A stretch of 64,000 nt of DNA from Arthrobacter zhangbolii (GTDB lineage Bacteria > Actinomycetota > Actinomycetes > Actinomycetales > Micrococcaceae), in the NCBI RefSeq assembly GCF_022869865.1, contig NZ_CP094984.1:496001-560000 (forward strand), given 5' to 3'. Made by a program: the position numbers and the translations under genes. Below, piece by piece: positions 53,961 to 62,264 of this stretch (within the stretch, counting starts at the first letter, position 1; every line of letters starts with the position of its first letter). The notes under the pieces were generated by a model. The model was given only the letters and a program-made list of their open reading frames with translations. It searched no databases and had not been told where the DNA came from.

Positions 53961-54830
53961 ATGACTGACCGGAATCCCAAGCTGACCAAGGCCGAGCGGA
54001 CTGCTGCCGCCCGTGACCAGGCCCGTGCCATGCGTGAAGCGCAGCAGAAGAAGGACCGGCGCAACCGCCTCCTTGTGATCTGGGGCGTAGTGGTGGCGAT
54101 TGTGGCGGTAATCGCAATTGTCGGCGTCATTGTGTTCAACAGCATGAGCCGCAGCGTGGCGAACAATGGCACATCTCCGGCCAACGCCAACCAGTACGGT
54201 GGTTTCACGCTGACCTCCACCAGCGCATTGGAGCCCGCAGAACCGTTTGACTTCGATACCGAGACCCTGGAGCCCGCGCCGGAGGAAGCCGCGGAAGATG
54301 CTCCCGTGCCGCCGGGCATCGAAGCCTCCGAACCGGGTGAGCCGATTCAGATCGTGGAATACGTGGACATTAACTGCGTGCACTGCGCTGACTTTGCCGC
54401 CACCTACGATGAGCAGATCGCCCAGTGGCTGGACGCCGGGGAAATCACCTACGAATACCGCACCGTCGCGTTCCTGGACCGCAGTTCCGCCACCAACTAC
54501 TCATCGCGCGGCGCCAACGCCGCTGCCTGCGTTGCTGCTGAGAGTCCCGAATCCTATTGGGACTTCATGAAGGCGATCTTCGCCCAGCACGCTGCGGGTG
54601 AAGTGAACAACGCCGGCCTGGTGGACATGGCCGAGGCTGCCGGCGCGAACACGGAGAACCTGGAATCCTGCATTGACGACGGCACGTACCGTCCGTTCGT
54701 GAAGTACGCGGATCAGCTCGCCCGCGTGGACGGCATCGCCGGCACCCCCACCGCCTACGTCAACGGCGCAGAAGCAGACCTGAACACCTTCACTGAGACC
54801 GTCCAGGCAGCGATCGACGCCAACAAGTAG
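53961..54830 (+). CDS. Membrane-anchored DsbA-family thiol oxidoreductase
   Basis: The 289-residue protein has a basic N-terminal region with an Arg/Lys-rich helix (TKAERTAAARDQARAMRE), one membrane segment (about 37-58, VIWGVVVAIVAVIAIVGVIVF), an acidic Pro-rich spacer and an extracytoplasmic thioredoxin fold. The redox motif is CVHC (C139-C142) in YVDINCVHCADF, and the cis-Pro loop is GIAGTPTAYVNG. Such proteins form or reshuffle disulfides in exported proteins. Two extra Cys (in AACVAAES and LESCIDDG) could form a structural disulfide. Start ATG with ATGAGGAAT upstream; -10 TACACT lies near 53899. Confidence 0.92.
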   Translation: MTDRNPKLTKAERTAAARDQARAMREAQQKKDRRNRLLVIWGVVVAIVAVIAIVGVIVFNSMSRSVANNGTSPANANQYGGFTLTSTSALEPAEPFDFDTETLEPAPEEAAEDAPVPPGIEASEPGEPIQIVEYVDINCVHCADFAATYDEQIAQWLDAGEITYEYRTVAFLDRSSATNYSSRGANAAACVAAESPESYWDFMKAIFAQHAAGEVNNAGLVDMAEAAGANTENLESCIDDGTYRPFVKYADQLARVDGIAGTPTAYVNGAEADLNTFTETVQAAIDANK

Positions 54831-54854
54831 CCTGTTCGGCCCGGAGGCCCGGTT

Positions 54855-54884
54855 CCCCGTGAAACCATTCCCGGTTTCACGGGG
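54855..54884 (+). terminator. Hairpin after the DsbA-like gene
   Basis: CCCCGTGAAACC and GGTTTCACGGGG form a 12-bp stem with a 6-nt loop; no T-run follows. Confidence 0.6.
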
Positions 54885-54963
54885 GCGGGCGCTCTGGGCT
54901 AACCTTGTCTAGCGTTGTTTGTTCGGTTCCGCTTTTCTTCTTTGCCGGCGGAGACGAGAACAC

Positions 54964-55040
54964 GCCCCCTTAGCTCAGTTGGCCAGAGCACCTGTCTTGT
55001 AAACAGGGGGTCGCCGGTTCGAATCCGGCAGGGGGCTCCA
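54964..55040 (+). tRNA. tRNA-Thr (anticodon UGU), CCA encoded
   Basis: Acceptor GCCCCCT/AGGGGGC, D arm TTAGCTCAGTTGGCCAGAGC, anticodon arm CCTGT-CTTGTAA-ACAGG with anticodon TGT, T arm GTTCGAATC, then TCCA. Together with the CGU tRNA near 2 kb it reads part of the Thr box. Confidence 0.95.
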
Positions 55041-55047
55041 AAGGGGA

Positions 55048-55092
55048 AACCCCTCCTGATCAGACCAAAGTCCGATCAGGAGGGGTTTTTCC
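55048..55092. terminator. Terminator of tRNA-Thr(UGU), also facing the DUF5692 gene
   Basis: AACCCCTCCTGATC and GATCAGGAGGGGTT form a 14-bp stem followed by TTTCC on the plus strand and preceded by an A-containing stretch. Confidence 0.9.
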
Positions 55093-55104
55093 ATGCCCTG
55101 AAGG

Positions 55105-56076
55105 TCAGACGGTGACCGGCCGGTCTTTGGGCTCCGGCAGGACAACCGGGGCCTCGGCGGGCAGGTTCGCGTCACGCACCTCCCGGTACGGGCGCAGATG
55201 GGTGTACAGCTCGTCGCGCAGCGGGTTGCGGTGCCGCTTGACGATGGTGAACACCTGGTAGACCGCGACGGCGATGTTGGCCGCCAGCGAGATGGCCGAC
55301 ACGACGAACAGTGCGGTCGGGTTGTGCGAGGACTCCACAGCGAACGGCGACGTGCTCACGAACGTGGGGACCGCCATCGTGAACATCATCCACAGTGCGA
55401 GGGTGTGGGCGCGGTGCTGCAGCCACGCACCCTTCTTGAGGAAGAACGCGGGGATGGTGCAGGAGATGAGCAGCGCCGCACCGGCGTAGAACGCGTGGTC
55501 ACCGACGCAGTTGTAGACGTAGGCGAAGTTCCACAGGTCATATGCGATGATCCAGAACCACATCATGTCGGGCCAGATCATGTCCTTCGACTTGTCGCGG
55601 GAGATGATGATGCCGGTCCAGCCACAGATGGTGAGCAGGTTCAGGATGCCGGCGATGGCGTTCATGTAGTTCCACGGACCGCCGACCATAAAGACGCCGT
55701 CGTGCATGCCCTGCAGCCCGGCCACCTCGAAGTCCCGGATGACAGCCTCGCCGATGTTGATCGCCAGGATCAGTGGCGGGAACATCAACATCCAGCGGTT
55801 CTGTGCCAAACGGGGAACATACCGGATGAGCATAAAGCCCAGGCACCCGAGGAGTGCCGAGTACACCTTCACCCAGTGGAACCAGGTGCCCGTGGACGAG
55901 CCGTCACCGGCAGTCACCGGCCACACGAACACGGTCAGCAGAATGGGCAGCGCCACGAAGAAGGCCAGGCCGGCCCACTTCCAACGTCGTGTCACCTCGT
56001 TGAGCGCGATGAGGGCAACCAGGACGACGCCGAACATCGCCCAGGAATACCAGGGAATTGATTCGAACAAGAACAT
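55105..56076 (-). CDS. DUF5692 family multi-pass membrane protein
   Basis: The 323-residue protein has about eight hydrophobic segments starting with WYSWAMFGVVLVALIALN, and conserved-looking polar motifs between them (NIGEAVIRDFE, GGPWNYMNAIAGILN, MMWFWIIAYDLWNFAYVYNCVGDHAFYAG). This is the DUF5692 family; the function is not established. ATG 56076 has GGAGAGG 6 nt upstream; longer starts lack a site. A TetR regulator is transcribed divergently 126 bp away and probably controls it. The minus-strand context near the 3' end is a shared terminator with tRNA-Thr. Confidence 0.8.
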   Translation of the reverse strand: MFLFESIPWYSWAMFGVVLVALIALNEVTRRWKWAGLAFFVALPILLTVFVWPVTAGDGSSTGTWFHWVKVYSALLGCLGFMLIRYVPRLAQNRWMLMFPPLILAINIGEAVIRDFEVAGLQGMHDGVFMVGGPWNYMNAIAGILNLLTICGWTGIIISRDKSKDMIWPDMMWFWIIAYDLWNFAYVYNCVGDHAFYAGAALLISCTIPAFFLKKGAWLQHRAHTLALWMMFTMAVPTFVSTSPFAVESSHNPTALFVVSAISLAANIAVAVYQVFTIVKRHRNPLRDELYTHLRPYREVRDANLPAEAPVVLPEPKDRPVTV

Positions 56077-56191
56077 CTTGGACCTCTCCGTTTCGGGCCC
56101 GCGGCATGCGTGCCTTCTTCTTCGAAGGTAAAAAAACCGCCCCGAGCAGTCATTAGACAGCTGACGCGATGTGTCCAAAAACGCCCGGTGC

Positions 56192-56197
56192 TACCGT
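56192..56197 (+). promoter_or_regulatory. -10 element of the TetR gene, near-leaderless spacing
   Basis: TACCGT ends 5 nt before ATG 56203; no ribosome binding site is seen between them. Confidence 0.35.
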
Positions 56198-56202
56198 CAG
56201 GC

Positions 56203-56814
56203 ATGACCGACGAGGGCATCGACGCGCAGAGGGGAGCGAGGGCGCGAGCGGCTCTGGCGGCCGCGCTCAAGGCCCGGCTGCGCACCGAGCCGCTCGACAA
56301 AGTGACGGTCACGGAACTCACGCGGGACTGCGGACTGACGCGACAGGCCTTCTACTACCATTTCTCGGACGTGCGCCAGCTGGCGGTCTGGGTGTTCGAG
56401 ACCGAGGTTGCCCGCCAGGTCAGGGCTTTCGCCATTGAGACGGGATGGGCGGACGGGTTAGTCCGGCTGATGCTGTACCTGCGCAACAACCGCGCGTCGA
56501 CGCTCGGGGTGCTCGACGGCGTGGGGCAGCCCGGGCTCGAGGGCTTCCTGTTCCGCCAGATGCGCCCCATCACCGAGGCAGTCATGGAGCAGGACGGCGG
56601 CGGGCCGGTGCGCCCGGAAGACCGCGTGCTGGTGGTCGATTTCTACACCTCGGCCGTGCTCGCCATCGTACTCCGGTGGGTAGCGGACGGCATGGTCGAG
56701 CACCCCTACCGTGTGGTCGGCGATTTGGAGATTATGCTGCACGGCGCCGTCCGGGAGTCAGTCCGCCGGCTGGACGCACGGGCGGCTCCGCCGCGTGGAC
56801 GCCGTCCGCGGTGA
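56203..56814 (+). CDS. TetR/AcrR-family transcriptional regulator
   Basis: The 203-residue protein has the N-terminal three-helix DNA-binding domain with VTVTELTRDCGLTRQAFYYHFSDVRQLAVWVFE (helix-turn-helix around residues 38-70). The C-terminal ligand domain includes LMLYLRNNRASTLGVLDGVGQPGLEGFLFRQM and VVDFYTSAVLAIVLRWVADGM, which resembles the DhaS-like TetR C-terminal type. It is divergent from the DUF5692 membrane protein, so that gene is the most likely target. The inducer is unknown. A C-terminal Arg/Pro-rich tail follows. Confidence 0.88.
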   Translation: MTDEGIDAQRGARARAALAAALKARLRTEPLDKVTVTELTRDCGLTRQAFYYHFSDVRQLAVWVFETEVARQVRAFAIETGWADGLVRLMLYLRNNRASTLGVLDGVGQPGLEGFLFRQMRPITEAVMEQDGGGPVRPEDRVLVVDFYTSAVLAIVLRWVADGMVEHPYRVVGDLEIMLHGAVRESVRRLDARAAPPRGRRPR

Positions 56815-56842
56815 GCGTTCCCGCTACTGGGCGGACAGCAGA

Positions 56843-56870
56843 GTGCCCCGGCCGAAAGCAGCCGGGGCAC
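56843..56870. terminator. Hairpin between the TetR and lipoprotein genes
   Basis: GTGCCCCGGC and GCCGGGGCAC form a 10-bp stem between convergent genes; there is no clear T-run. Confidence 0.55.
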
Positions 56871-56889
56871 CCGATAATGTGTGTGGTGA

Positions 56890-57531
56890 CTACTTCAGGG
56901 CCACCAGGAAATCGTTGGCTCCGCCGTGGTTGAAATTCACCTTGACCATGCTCGAGGTGTTCGCGTGTTCGATCGGCATCTGCAGCACCGCATCGGCCGT
57001 CACCGTGAATCCCTTTTCCACCGGTTGGGCCTTGGTCTCGCCCTCCTTCAAGGCTGACACCGAATTAAACGTGGTGCCATACTCGTCGTCGGTCATAAAA
57101 CCGCCGTCCCAGTTCTCGTTAACAATAGAGAAATCGGTCCCGACGTTATCAGCCGGCTCATCACCGGTGTATCCCCAGGTCGCATTGATGAACACCCAGG
57201 TGTTGCCGGGATCCGGCTCCACCTTTCCAAGGAAGCTGTCCATGGCTTTGAACTGCTCATTGCCGTCAAGGTTGACGCTGTTGACCGTGAGCGTAAAGTC
57301 ACCGTCGACCATTTCCTCACCCAAGGCATAAGGGTTCGCGAGCGTTCCCTTCTCATCACCGGCGGGCCATTCGGCCGCGGGCGTAGTGGCGGTTTCCGCG
57401 GCTACGGGCGCCGGCTCGGCGGGTGCTTCGGCCTCATCGCCGCCGCAGGCGGTGACCGCAAGCAGTGCTGACAGGGCAATTGCCGCCCCCGCGCTTCGGC
57501 GGCGGACGGGGTGCTGTGATGTGAGTTTCAT
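56890..57531 (-). CDS. Secreted lipoprotein, DUF4352-like
   Basis: The 213-residue product starts MKLTSQHPVRRRSAGAAIA with a hydrophobic run and lipobox LLAVTAC (Cys at about 29), followed by an Ala/Pro/Glu-rich linker. The globular part begins GTLANPYALGEEMVDGDFTLTVNSV and includes NTWVFINATWGYTG and an Ig-like beta pattern, as in DUF4352/telomeric-repeat-like bacterial lipoproteins. Function unknown. ATG 57531 is chosen because it begins a normal signal peptide; an upstream in-frame Met would put 19 residues before it. Confidence 0.78.
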   Translation of the reverse strand: MKLTSQHPVRRRSAGAAIALSALLAVTACGGDEAEAPAEPAPVAAETATTPAAEWPAGDEKGTLANPYALGEEMVDGDFTLTVNSVNLDGNEQFKAMDSFLGKVEPDPGNTWVFINATWGYTGDEPADNVGTDFSIVNENWDGGFMTDDEYGTTFNSVSALKEGETKAQPVEKGFTVTADAVLQMPIEHANTSSMVKVNFNHGGANDFLVALK

Positions 57532-57645
57532 TCGTGCGAGTTTACCCAACAGATGAGGCTGACCGAATTCGACGGTGAGAATGGCCAATCCATGGTGCGC
57601 ATAGGATAAAAACAGAATCTATTTCGCGTATTCCAGGAGGCCCCG

Positions 57646-58470
57646 ATGGTTATGCCCCGCAACCTGTTCCTCGTCCGCCACGGACAAAGCGAAGCGAACG
57701 TGATGCAGCGGGCAGCCAAGGCCGGGGACCCGAGCCTCTATACAGAAGAGACAATGACCGTTCCGGACCGCTCCTGGCGGCTTACGGACCTCGGCGTGCA
57801 GCAGGCAAAGGTAGCCGGAGCCTGGATCGCGGCACAGAATATCCAGTTCGACCGTGCCATGGTCTCGGTTTATACCCGGACCCGCGAGACCGCCGCCCAT
57901 CTGGGGCTGGATGTGCGCTGGGAAGAGAACCGGGTGATCCGCGAGCGTTCCTGGGGCGAGATCGGGTCCATGTCGAAGCAGGATTTCGCCCGGAAGTATT
58001 CGCAGAACGCCGCGTACCGTGACAGCGACCCGCTGTATTGGGCGCCGCCTGCGGGGGAGTCCATTGCCAACGTTGCCGAGAACCGTGTACGGAATATCCT
58101 CAGCACCCTGCACCGCGAGAACGCCCGGGACAATGTGCTCCTGGTAACCCACGGTGAGTTCATGTGGGCCACCCGCCTGGTGCTGGAGCGCTGGAGCGAC
58201 GAAGAGTTCCTGTTGCGGGACGCCGACAAGGAGCAGGTGATCCACAACTGCACCGTCCTGCAGTACACCAGCACCGATCCGCAGGACCGCAACAACACCC
58301 GCGAAAAGCTCAACTGGGTCCGCCGCTGCTGGCCGGTGTGTGTGGACGGCGAGTGGACCATGTTCGTCGGCGAGTGGGAGGAATTCGACCGGAAGTACTA
58401 CACCGGCGGGGAGCTGCTGGAGCGGGCGGAGGCAAACCGGCACTTCCTTCTCGGCTCCTTCGGGAGCTAA
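57646..58470 (+). CDS. Histidine phosphatase superfamily protein
   Basis: The 274-residue protein has the phosphohistidine motif LFLVRHGQSEANVMQRAAK (His at 12 in RHG), the Arg in VYTRTRETAAHLG, the acid residue region WEENRVIRERSWGEIGS and the second His in VLLVTHGEFMWATRL. It lacks the dPGM-specific segment of gpmA, so it is a separate phosphatase of unknown substrate. The start has AGGAGG 6 nt upstream. Convergent with rbsK. Confidence 0.88.
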   Translation: MVMPRNLFLVRHGQSEANVMQRAAKAGDPSLYTEETMTVPDRSWRLTDLGVQQAKVAGAWIAAQNIQFDRAMVSVYTRTRETAAHLGLDVRWEENRVIRERSWGEIGSMSKQDFARKYSQNAAYRDSDPLYWAPPAGESIANVAENRVRNILSTLHRENARDNVLLVTHGEFMWATRLVLERWSDEEFLLRDADKEQVIHNCTVLQYTSTDPQDRNNTREKLNWVRRCWPVCVDGEWTMFVGEWEEFDRKYYTGGELLERAEANRHFLLGSFGS

Positions 58471-58475
58471 CCGCA

Positions 58476-58518
58476 AAGGGCCCGGCATCCGCACGTTATG
58501 CGCGGATGCCGGGCCCTT
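58476..58518. terminator. Bidirectional terminator between the phosphatase and rbsK genes
   Basis: AAGGGCCCGGCATCCGC and its complement form a 17-bp stem around a 9-nt loop, between convergent genes. Confidence 0.85.
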
Positions 58519-58533
58519 CTTGGTGCCGTAAAA

Positions 58534-59454
58534 CTAGGCCGGTGTGACCAGCTCCAGCAGGGCAGAGTAGGAAGACTGTGCGCCCTCCCGGGTGGCAGCC
58601 AGCGCACCGGCCCGCGCAGCAAACGCGGCGGCGTCGGCCAGGGAATCCCCGGCGGCCAGCCGGGCGGCGGTTGCCGCCGTGAAGGCATCCCCGCAGCCGG
58701 TGGTGTCCACCGCGGTGACCCGGGTGGGGGCAATGGCCACTACCCGGCCGGTGCCGGAGGCGGTGCCGTCAAGGACAACGGCGCCGTCTCCGCCGAGGGT
58801 GATGATGGTGCGCCGCACGCCCAGCGCGTCCAGGGCGGCGATGACCGCTTCCCAGTCCGATGCGGGGTCCGCCAGGCCGGTCACAAGCGCTGCCTCATGG
58901 GTGTTCAGCAGCAGCACATCGGTCAGGGCCAGCAGTTCCGCCGGAACCTCCCGGTACGGGGAGAGATTCAGCAGCACCTGTGCACCGGCGTCGTGCCCCG
59001 CCCGTGCCGCGGCGGTGACCGCCTCGAGCGGGACCTCCAGGCTCAGTGTCAGCACGGCGGCGCCGTCGAACAGGTCCGCCGGCAGCTCAGCCCCGGTGAC
59101 CGTGCCGTTGGCGCCGGGGGAAACAATGATCGTGTTCTCCCCGGACGCGTCCACCACGATCATGGCCGTGCCCGTGGCGGTGCCACTGCGGCGCAGGACG
59201 CGGGAGGCGTCCACTCCGGCACCGGCGGCCGCCTTCAGCAGGAGGTCCCCGTGCCCGTCGGCGCCCACGGCACCGAAGAGCCGGACATCGGCGCCGAGGA
59301 TCGCGGCGGCCGCTGCCTGGTTGGCGCTTTTACCACCGGGCACAATCACCAGTTCCGAACCGTTGAGCGTCTCCCCGGGGGAGGGGAAACGTTCGGTACG
59401 GACGGTGAGGTCAGCGTTCAGCGACCCTACAACTACAACTTTTCCGGCAGGCAT
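58534..59454 (-). CDS. rbsK: Ribokinase
   Basis: RbsK phosphorylates ribose to ribose-5-phosphate. The 306-residue PfkB-family protein has VVVVGSLNADLTVRTERFP at the start, the ribose-binding GGKSANQAAAAAILGAD, and the C-terminal signature VDTTGCGDAFTAATAARLA with the catalytic Asp. ATG 59454 has AAGGAG 9 nt upstream. It is the third gene of the leftward nucleoside-salvage operon and would use the ribose released by nucleoside hydrolase. Confidence 0.93.
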   Translation of the reverse strand: MPAGKVVVVGSLNADLTVRTERFPSPGETLNGSELVIVPGGKSANQAAAAAILGADVRLFGAVGADGHGDLLLKAAAGAGVDASRVLRRSGTATGTAMIVVDASGENTIIVSPGANGTVTGAELPADLFDGAAVLTLSLEVPLEAVTAAARAGHDAGAQVLLNLSPYREVPAELLALTDVLLLNTHEAALVTGLADPASDWEAVIAALDALGVRRTIITLGGDGAVVLDGTASGTGRVVAIAPTRVTAVDTTGCGDAFTAATAARLAAGDSLADAAAFAARAGALAATREGAQSSYSALLELVTPA

Positions 59455-59478
59455 ACGGGGATTCTCCTTGACGTGAGG

Positions 59479-60909
59479 TCAGCGGTCGGCCGGCACGGCC
59501 TTGGCGGTGACCTCGGCGTTGACGGGCTTGGGGATGAGGAAGGACGTGGCCAGGGCCAGCACCAGGATCACCAAACCGGCAATAATACCGGCGTAGTAAC
59601 CTGAGGTGCCCCCGCCGTCGGCCGGCGTGGCTGCAGTCTTCACAGCGTAGATGACCGCAAAGCTCAGACCCGCACCCAGGTTGAACGCGCCGGCGTTGAG
59701 CCCGGGCAGGAAGCCGGGGTTTTCCTTCGGGGAGAGCACAATGCCCAGGCCGTTGAGCATGATGTTGCCGATGCCGGCGTAGGTGACACCGATCAGCACT
59801 GAGACGCCCAGGACTCCGAGCCTGGAGTCGCTGCCAACTACCAGCAGCATCAGCGTCAGGGCAATAACGGAGCCGATCATGCCGATCCGCAGCACCTTGC
59901 CGTAGCCCCAGGTGGCTGCCAGGCGTCCGGCGATCGGACCCAGCACCAGACCCGCGATGGCGTACGGAGTCAGCGTCCACCACGCGGATTCCTCGGCGCC
60001 CATGCCAAAGCCGACGGCGCCGTCCTGCGCCAGGGCCGGGATGATGCCGTTCATCACGGCAAAGACACCGGTCATGGTCAGCAGGGTGGTGAGCAGCAGC
60101 GCCCAGGTGGAACGTTCCTTGAGCAAGTGCGTTGCCACCAGGGGCTGTTCGGTCCGGTTCTCCACCTTCCAGAAGATCACGAAGGCAATGACGGCAATCA
60201 CGATCAGGCCGATCACCAGCGGCCAGTTTGCGGCCCCCAGCTTGCCGGCCTCGTTGAAGGCGGTCAGCAGGGTGCCCACGGAAATAACCAGGGGCACCAC
60301 ACCCAGCCAGTCCATCTTCTCCTTCTTCTCGGCCGTGGATTCAGGGGCCAGGAAGAACAGCAGGGCAGCAGCGACGGCGCCTACGGCGGCCATGACCCAG
60401 AAGACCGAGGCAAAGCCGTGGTTCTGTGCCAGGTAGCCGCCGGCAATGGCGTCCACGCCGGCAATGCCGCCGTTCACGGCCGTAATAACACCCATCAGCG
60501 TGCCGTACAGCTTCGCGTCGGGGATTTCCACACGCAGCATGATCAGGGTCAGCGGGACCACGGGGCCGGAAACGCCCTGGATCAGGCGGGCAATAAAGAG
60601 GACTTCGATGCTCGGAGCCAGGGCGGCAACCACCGAGCCGATGGTCAGGACCACCAGCATGCCGGCAAGGACCTTCTTGCGGCCGATGATGTCGCCCAGC
60701 CGCGGCAGGAACAGGGAGAAGAGCGCTGCGGCGGTGAAGAAGGCCGTCTGGCTCAGGCCCACGGCCGCCGAAGTGGTGTTCAGTTCCTCTTCGATGGTGA
60801 CGAGGGCGGGGGAGAGCATGGAGGCATTGAGCTGGAAGGCCACGCAGGCTGCCAGCAGTGCCGTCATCAGTGCGCCGACGTTGACCCGGCGCCGGGTGGT
60901 TTCACTCAC
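59479..60909 (-). CDS. MFS transporter, probably for nucleosides or ribose
   Basis: The 476-residue protein has about 14 hydrophobic segments and the MFS loop 2-3 motif LGDIIGRKKVLAG, with RLIQGVSGPVVPLTLIMLR in helix 4 and a charged central loop (PESTAEKKEKMDW). The topology is like the DHA2 (14-helix) group. The substrate is inferred from the operon: it overlaps the nucleoside hydrolase gene by 4 bp (GTGA) and is followed by ribokinase after 24 bp. Confidence 0.85.
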   Translation of the reverse strand: MSETTRRRVNVGALMTALLAACVAFQLNASMLSPALVTIEEELNTTSAAVGLSQTAFFTAAALFSLFLPRLGDIIGRKKVLAGMLVVLTIGSVVAALAPSIEVLFIARLIQGVSGPVVPLTLIMLRVEIPDAKLYGTLMGVITAVNGGIAGVDAIAGGYLAQNHGFASVFWVMAAVGAVAAALLFFLAPESTAEKKEKMDWLGVVPLVISVGTLLTAFNEAGKLGAANWPLVIGLIVIAVIAFVIFWKVENRTEQPLVATHLLKERSTWALLLTTLLTMTGVFAVMNGIIPALAQDGAVGFGMGAEESAWWTLTPYAIAGLVLGPIAGRLAATWGYGKVLRIGMIGSVIALTLMLLVVGSDSRLGVLGVSVLIGVTYAGIGNIMLNGLGIVLSPKENPGFLPGLNAGAFNLGAGLSFAVIYAVKTAATPADGGGTSGYYAGIIAGLVILVLALATSFLIPKPVNAEVTAKAVPADR

Positions 60910-61853
60910 AGGTCTACCTCACCGATTCGTTCGAGTGCGTCAACAACAAGGCCCCAGAACTTTTCATGATCCAGGTCCACAGCCACCGAGGTGGTGCAGT
61001 CGGCAGGTGCCGGGGCGCGGAAATCCGCCACGGTCATACCGAGGGTCAGGGTGCCGGTGAGCTCGACGTCGAGCGGCACGCGGCGGGTGGTCATCACGGA
61101 GGGGTCAATCACGTAGGCCACTGCACAGGGATCGTGCACGGGCGGGAAGTCAAAGCCCTGGGCATCCTTGTAGGTCTGGCCGAAGAATTCCAGGAGTTCA
61201 CCGACGAACTTTGCCGGCTTGGTGCCTACGGCGGCGATGCGGGCCGCTACCTCGTCGGTGGCAAGTGCCTGATGGGTGAGGTCCAGGCCGACCATCACCA
61301 GCGGCCACTTCTCGTTGAAGACGATGTGGGCTGCTTCCGGGTCAATCTTGATGTTGAATTCAGCGACAGCGGACCAGTTGCCCACGTGGTAGCCGCCGCC
61401 CATCAGGACAACTTCCTTCACGCGTTCGGCGATGCGCGGTTCCTTGCGCACGGCGAGGGCAATGTTGGTGAGTCCTGCCGTGGGCACGAGGGTCACGGTT
61501 CCGGGCTCATGGGACATCACGGTGTCGATGATCAGGTCCACCGCGTGGCGGGGGTCCAGTTCCAGCGTGGGCTCGGGCAGGACGGGGCCGTCCATGCCGG
61601 ACTCGCCGTGGATATCCGGTGCGTTTTCAATGGTCCGGACCAGGGGGCGGTCGCAGCCTGCCGCGAAGGGGACGCCTGTGATATTTGCGACACGCGCAAT
61701 CGCCAGCGCGTTGCGTGTCACCTTCTCCAGAGTCTGGTTTCCGACGACGGTTGTCACCGCGAGGAGGTCGATCTCCGGGCTGCCGTGGGCCAGCAGCAGG
61801 GCGACCGCATCATCATGGCCGGGATCGCAGTCCAGGATGATTTTGTGGGGCAT
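60906..61853 (-). CDS. Nucleoside hydrolase (IunH/Rih type)
   Basis: The enzyme cleaves nucleosides to free base and ribose. The 315-residue product starts MPHKIILDCDPGHDDAVALLLA with the Asp cluster that holds Ca2+, continues with GCDRPLVRTIENAPDIHGESGMDG, VTLVPTAGLTNIALAV and EFNIKIDPEAAHIVF, and has the C-terminal HDPCAVAYVIDP with a conserved His-Asp. ATG 61853 has GGAG 5 nt upstream; longer in-frame versions lack a site and have low-complexity Pro/Arg sequence. Pyrimidine versus purine preference is not clear. Confidence 0.93.
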   Translation of the reverse strand: MPHKIILDCDPGHDDAVALLLAHGSPEIDLLAVTTVVGNQTLEKVTRNALAIARVANITGVPFAAGCDRPLVRTIENAPDIHGESGMDGPVLPEPTLELDPRHAVDLIIDTVMSHEPGTVTLVPTAGLTNIALAVRKEPRIAERVKEVVLMGGGYHVGNWSAVAEFNIKIDPEAAHIVFNEKWPLVMVGLDLTHQALATDEVAARIAAVGTKPAKFVGELLEFFGQTYKDAQGFDFPPVHDPCAVAYVIDPSVMTTRRVPLDVELTGTLTLGMTVADFRAPAPADCTTSVAVDLDHEKFWGLVVDALERIGEVDL

Positions 61854-62264
61854 TGCATCTCCGCTTCGTTGAGGGTTCCCGCGCCGGAACCGAAATTCCG
61901 GCGGTGCAGCGCCCCGCTCCGGCAGGACCGCCGGGCGCGCAGCATTGCGGACCGATGGTTTTTGCGGAGTGTCTAGGGCTGGCCGGCCGACCGGAATGCC
62001 GGGCGGCGGGTGCCGGTAAGCCCCGGTGGGGGCGGGCACTGCGTTTTAACGATATCGGCGTTGGAGGGGTTCGGCATCCGCCGCCTGCACCAACCCTGTG
62101 CGCTTCCGCCGGAGGATTTGCCTAGCCGGAAACCGGTCCTTATCCTTTGCGCGGCAGGCAGCGCAAATCCCGCCGTCTATGTTTCCCGGCACTACGGACC
62201 GGATGTGATCCGCACCTCATTTCCCCTGTAGCGTGGAAGGCCCGTTACACCTCAAAGGAGAGAC
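61854..62264. other. Divergent gap between nucleoside hydrolase and acyl-CoA synthetase genes
   Basis: About 410 bp without a convincing gene. It contains the inverted repeat GCCGGAA-CCGAAA-TTCCGGC (61883-61902), 30 nt before the nucleoside hydrolase start, which could be an operator or leader hairpin. A -10-like TAGCGT at 62229 lies upstream of the acyl-CoA synthetase gene. The long in-frame extensions on either strand look like non-coding GC-rich sequence. Confidence 0.5.
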
